From JANLUX01 sp031366005 (lineage in GTDB: Bacteria; Bacteroidota; Bacteroidia; AKYH767-A; OLB10): 64,000 nucleotides of DNA. Below are positions 61,762-64,000 of the stretch, one piece after another. The notes under the pieces were generated by a model that saw only the letters and a program-made list of their open reading frames with translations, did not search any database and had not been told where the DNA came from. The translations under genes were made by a program, and so were the position numbers. The stretch is taken from NCBI GenBank assembly GCA_031366005.1, contig JANLZB010000029.1, positions 1 to 64,000 on the forward strand, written 5' to 3'. Positions within the stretch are counted from its first letter, which is position 1, and every line of letters begins with the position of its first letter.

Positions 61762-62613
61762 TTACACAGGTAAATACTTAGAATGATCGTTAGTCTCAAC
61801 AGGTTTTAATATTTTCCGCGTATCCTCAACTACACCATCAGGAAATTTAGAAACTCTTTTTGTTAAATGCGGATGTGAGCTTAACTTCTCCGCAAACCAA
61901 TGCCAGAAACCATCTTCACGATTTTGTTGCATTATAAACTCTTTAGCATTTACTTCCTGATATAATTCTCGTCCTGCAGCAAGCACTAACAATCCTGATT
62001 GCGCACCTTTGGGAGCAAGTGCATGTCCTATTCTGTCGCAGGTATATTCGCACGCACGCGAATAAGCACTATTCAAAAAAGGCACAATGAAAGTTGGAAA
62101 CAAAAGCATGCGTTTTAAAATATGTTTACGCTTAATATGTCCTAATTCGTGACCGATAACAAAATCTAATGTCTCAGGATTTTTTGAAAATGCGAGCGCT
62201 AAAATTTCCGAATAAATAACCACATAATTCCGGCCAATAAACCTTGTGGCAAAAGCATTCAATGCGCCACCGCTTTGTAATAAATAGGAATCCGGAATTT
62301 TACTTAATCCAAGTTGTTGCGACTGCCGAACAATTGAATTATAAATATCAGGAAACTGGCGCTCTGTAATTTTTACTGCATTGCCTTTTATATATCCAAC
62401 TAATAAACCTAATTGTATAAAAATAAAGAACACGATTATCGCAGCATAAAACAAAATGATTTTGGAATATAGTTTTGCTATCGGGTTAGAAAAATCATTT
62501 AAACGATACAACACATATCCAATTATTGAATATAGAAATATGCTGATTATAACTTTAATGCCGAAGTATAAATTTTCTTTTGGATACACTTCATAATGTA
62601 CAGATTCGTTCAT
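61762..62613 (-). CDS. M48 family membrane metalloprotease
   Basis: 283 residues. Two membrane segments at about 18-36 and 52-75, a third hydrophobic stretch near 178-192. The zinc motif is HELGH (155-159, in FVIGHELGHIKRKH), and the third ligand is probably the Glu in the SRACEYTCDRIGH segment. This is the HtpX/M48 type, involved in membrane protein quality control. The downstream spacer to the aspartyl-hydroxylase gene (292 bases) shows no convincing gene. Confidence 0.88.
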   Translation of the reverse strand: MNESVHYEVYPKENLYFGIKVIISIFLYSIIGYVLYRLNDFSNPIAKLYSKIILFYAAIIVFFIFIQLGLLVGYIKGNAVKITERQFPDIYNSIVRQSQQLGLSKIPDSYLLQSGGALNAFATRFIGRNYVVIYSEILALAFSKNPETLDFVIGHELGHIKRKHILKRMLLFPTFIVPFLNSAYSRACEYTCDRIGHALAPKGAQSGLLVLAAGRELYQEVNAKEFIMQQNREDGFWHWFAEKLSSHPHLTKRVSKFPDGVVEDTRKILKPVETNDHSKYLPV

Positions 62614-62905
62614 TTTTTTAAGATTTACAGGATTAAGTAAGAGAGTAATAGTGTCTACAAAACAACGGATAATTATTTAAAAATAAAAAAAAGAATTCCC
62701 GTTGCTGAAAACTCTTTTTTTCTGTTGGGATTAACCCGGTTTAATTTCCTTGTTAGTTAAATTTTGAGCCATCATTAACTTGTTGTCAACGTTATTACAA
62801 CTTGAAATAATTAAATATTTCAGAGTTATGAAAACCGTTATTCCTTTCATTAGTCAAATAAAAAGAAAAAACGGAAAACTTGCATTAGCATTATCAGTTA
62901 TTAAA

Positions 62906-63658
62906 TTATTTCTTTCTCTTATATCTACTAATAAAATTATACAAAGGTGTAAGAATGACAGCTGAAATCTTTGCAAAAAAATGAAGTATAGATAAAGGGA
63001 TAAATATTATGTAAAACCAAAAGGTAGACCTTCTAATCATTGGTTGAAGAGATAATGTAGCTAATACATTAGAACAAATCAATCTTTTTCTATTCATGTA
63101 TTCAGGTTTGATTATATCTAAAAGTAAAATATAGCGATCTTGATTAGTATGATTCCATCCTGAATGCTCATATCCATCACAAAATATCAGGACTTTTCCT
63201 TCTTCCCAGGAGCGGGAAATACCATTTACTTTAAATCCAACAGTTGGCAGGTTATCAGGAATACTTAAGCCCAGATGCACTCTTACACTTGCATTTGTTT
63301 CACCAAAATGGTGTTTGATTTCCGATTTTTTTTCCAGCAAATTAAAGGAAGCAGATACAAGGCCGGGAATCTGTTTTATAACTTCTGTTGTCACAGGGAA
63401 ATTACAAATGTTTTTATGAAATTCTAAACCCCAGGTCATGAGCGGCATCGTCTTCCACGAACCATGATAATTCACCATTTGCTTTTTAATACCCGGAATG
63501 AATTGAGGATTTGATGATAAATGAGCGCCCAGTTCGTTCTTAATTTCTAACCAGTTATTCTCAATGGCTTCAGCCCAGACAAAATCCTCACTTCGGTAAA
63601 AAGCCGGTTCGTTTCCTCTATAGGCGTTGATATTAAATATAGAATACCAAATTTTCAT
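62906..63658 (-). CDS. aspartyl/asparaginyl beta-hydroxylase-like dioxygenase with C-terminal membrane segment
   Basis: 250 residues. The Fe(II)/2-oxoglutarate core follows AspH: HFGETNASVRVHLGLSIP with H117 and R126, then SWEEGKVLIFCDGYEHSGWNH with H165, and R175 in DRYILLLDI. These agree with the two-His metal site and the arginines that hold 2-oxoglutarate. A hydrophobic stretch (about 205-240) at the C-terminus suggests membrane association. LpxO-type members hydroxylate lipid A acyl chains; others hydroxylate Asp side chains. The substrate here is not known. Confidence 0.85.
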   Translation of the reverse strand: MKIWYSIFNINAYRGNEPAFYRSEDFVWAEAIENNWLEIKNELGAHLSSNPQFIPGIKKQMVNYHGSWKTMPLMTWGLEFHKNICNFPVTTEVIKQIPGLVSASFNLLEKKSEIKHHFGETNASVRVHLGLSIPDNLPTVGFKVNGISRSWEEGKVLIFCDGYEHSGWNHTNQDRYILLLDIIKPEYMNRKRLICSNVLATLSLQPMIRRSTFWFYIIFIPLSILHFFAKISAVILTPLYNFISRYKRKK

Positions 63659-63701
63659 GGTTGTATCCGCATCACCATTGGTTGGATTAAAAATAGTATT
63701 T

Positions 63702-63709
63702 CAAAATTA
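63702..63709 (-). promoter_or_regulatory. TAnnTTTG core before the dioxygenase gene
   Basis: TAATTTTG on the minus strand, about 43 bases before the ATG. No -33 TTG found. Confidence 0.25.
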
Positions 63710-63838
63710 TATGTATGTATTCCCGTGAGGAGGTGTTACTCGTATTATTTTGTTTAAAAAACTAAGAGTAATTGGATGTCACGAATTTATCTTTCATCTA
63801 TGCTTAGTTAATTTACCTACACTGTTTATTAGAAGCAC

Positions 63839-63856
63839 TCCCGATAGTTATCGGGA
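63839..63856. repeat. TCCCGATA palindrome
   Basis: TCCCGATAGTTATCGGGA: 8-bp arms with a 2-base centre. A frequent intergenic palindrome type of the phylum. It supplies the stop codon of the minus-strand frame entering from the right edge. The rest of 63659-63838 shows no gene. Confidence 0.6.
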
Positions 63857-64000
63857 TGTTTGTTTACCTCTCAAAGCCCTTCTTTTTAAATTTCTTTTAA
63901 TATTATTATGCGGTCGTGCTATTGTTCGTTCCGAGTTCGTCTGCCCGAAGTTCGCAAACTGCTTATTCATTGTTAGTATTTGTTTTAGTGGTGAAGCAAA
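63848..64000 (-). CDS. possible C-terminal fragment of an unidentified basic protein
   Basis: A minus-strand frame is open from the right edge for 50 codons and ends at TAA (63848-63850) within the palindrome. It reads ...MNKQFANFGQTNSER then a basic part NIKRNLKRRALRGKQTSR. It could be the tail of a gene outside the window or a short ORF from the internal ATG. The basic run is like a nucleic-acid-binding tail, but chance cannot be excluded. Confidence 0.25.
   Translation of the reverse strand, partial: FASPLKQILTMNKQFANFGQTNSERTIARPHNNIKRNLKRRALRGKQTSR

Noticed and set aside
62780..62965. Plus-strand frame of 61 codons beside the M48 gene, or a shorter one from 62828
   Set aside because: It overlaps the end of the dioxygenase gene, is Lys/Ile-rich and has no ribosome-binding site or homology I recognise.

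Overview
The window looks like chromosomal DNA of a low-GC member of the phylum Bacteroidota (Sphingobacteriia/Chitinophagia-like; the genus cannot be set from sequence alone). The reasons are two proteins with type IX secretion (T9SS) C-terminal sorting domains, several TAnnTTTG promoter cores, a DUF4175 / RsbW-like / YbeY / MnmG gene row, glutaminyl-tRNA synthetase beside a GatA gene, and many short palindromic repeats between genes. I recognised no rRNA, tRNA, CRISPR array or complete insertion sequence.

Layout. 0-0.7 kb: tail of an unknown gene and a ParE-type toxin-antitoxin pair. 0.7-7.5 kb: lipB, a serine hydrolase, a soluble cNMP-binding histidine kinase divergent from an HD phosphohydrolase, ogt, a PaiB-like flavin protein and a DEAD-box helicase. 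7.6-16 kb: LysM lytic transglycosylase, gatA, an ABC-F ATPase with only one competent composite ATP site, and an ALDH16-like pair (a catalytic aldehyde dehydrogenase and a truncated non-catalytic partner) split apart by a DUF433/DUF5615 module. 16-25.5 kb: decayed coding DNA, a methyltransferase, mnmG with two parS-like sites nearby, ybeY, an anti-sigma-type ATPase, DUF4175, endonuclease IV and an MBL hydrolase. 25.5-35 kb: small stress-type genes including an encapsulated-ferritin-like protein without encapsulin, an rRNA methyltransferase, gltX, a MNT/HEPN module whose HEPN gene is broken, Uma2, glnS and folB. 35-44.7 kb: a minus-strand block with a secreted M4 protease, a tail-fibre-like protein, a two-component pair and a large Asp-box T9SS protein. 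44.9-50 kb: rnr, a sulfotransferase and a MORN-type repeat protein.

At 49.9-50.6 kb lies a 750-base gene-free stretch with a very AT-rich block and clustered TGTTGATAA boxes. Genes to its left are mostly on the minus strand and genes to its right mostly on the plus strand. Together with the parS-like sites at 17.3 kb this suggests a candidate replication origin region. It is a hypothesis that a GC-skew plot could test.

50.6-64 kb: rpiB, thioredoxin, a polysaccharide export set (outer-membrane export lipoprotein, chain-length ATPase, flippase), a PolX homologue whose polymerase site looks dead, a GH3-family protein, a deoxynucleoside kinase, an M48 protease and a membrane-anchored aspartyl-hydroxylase-like protein. 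Several starts were moved inward because the longest frames run through intergenic repeats or upstream DNA; this is noted for each gene.
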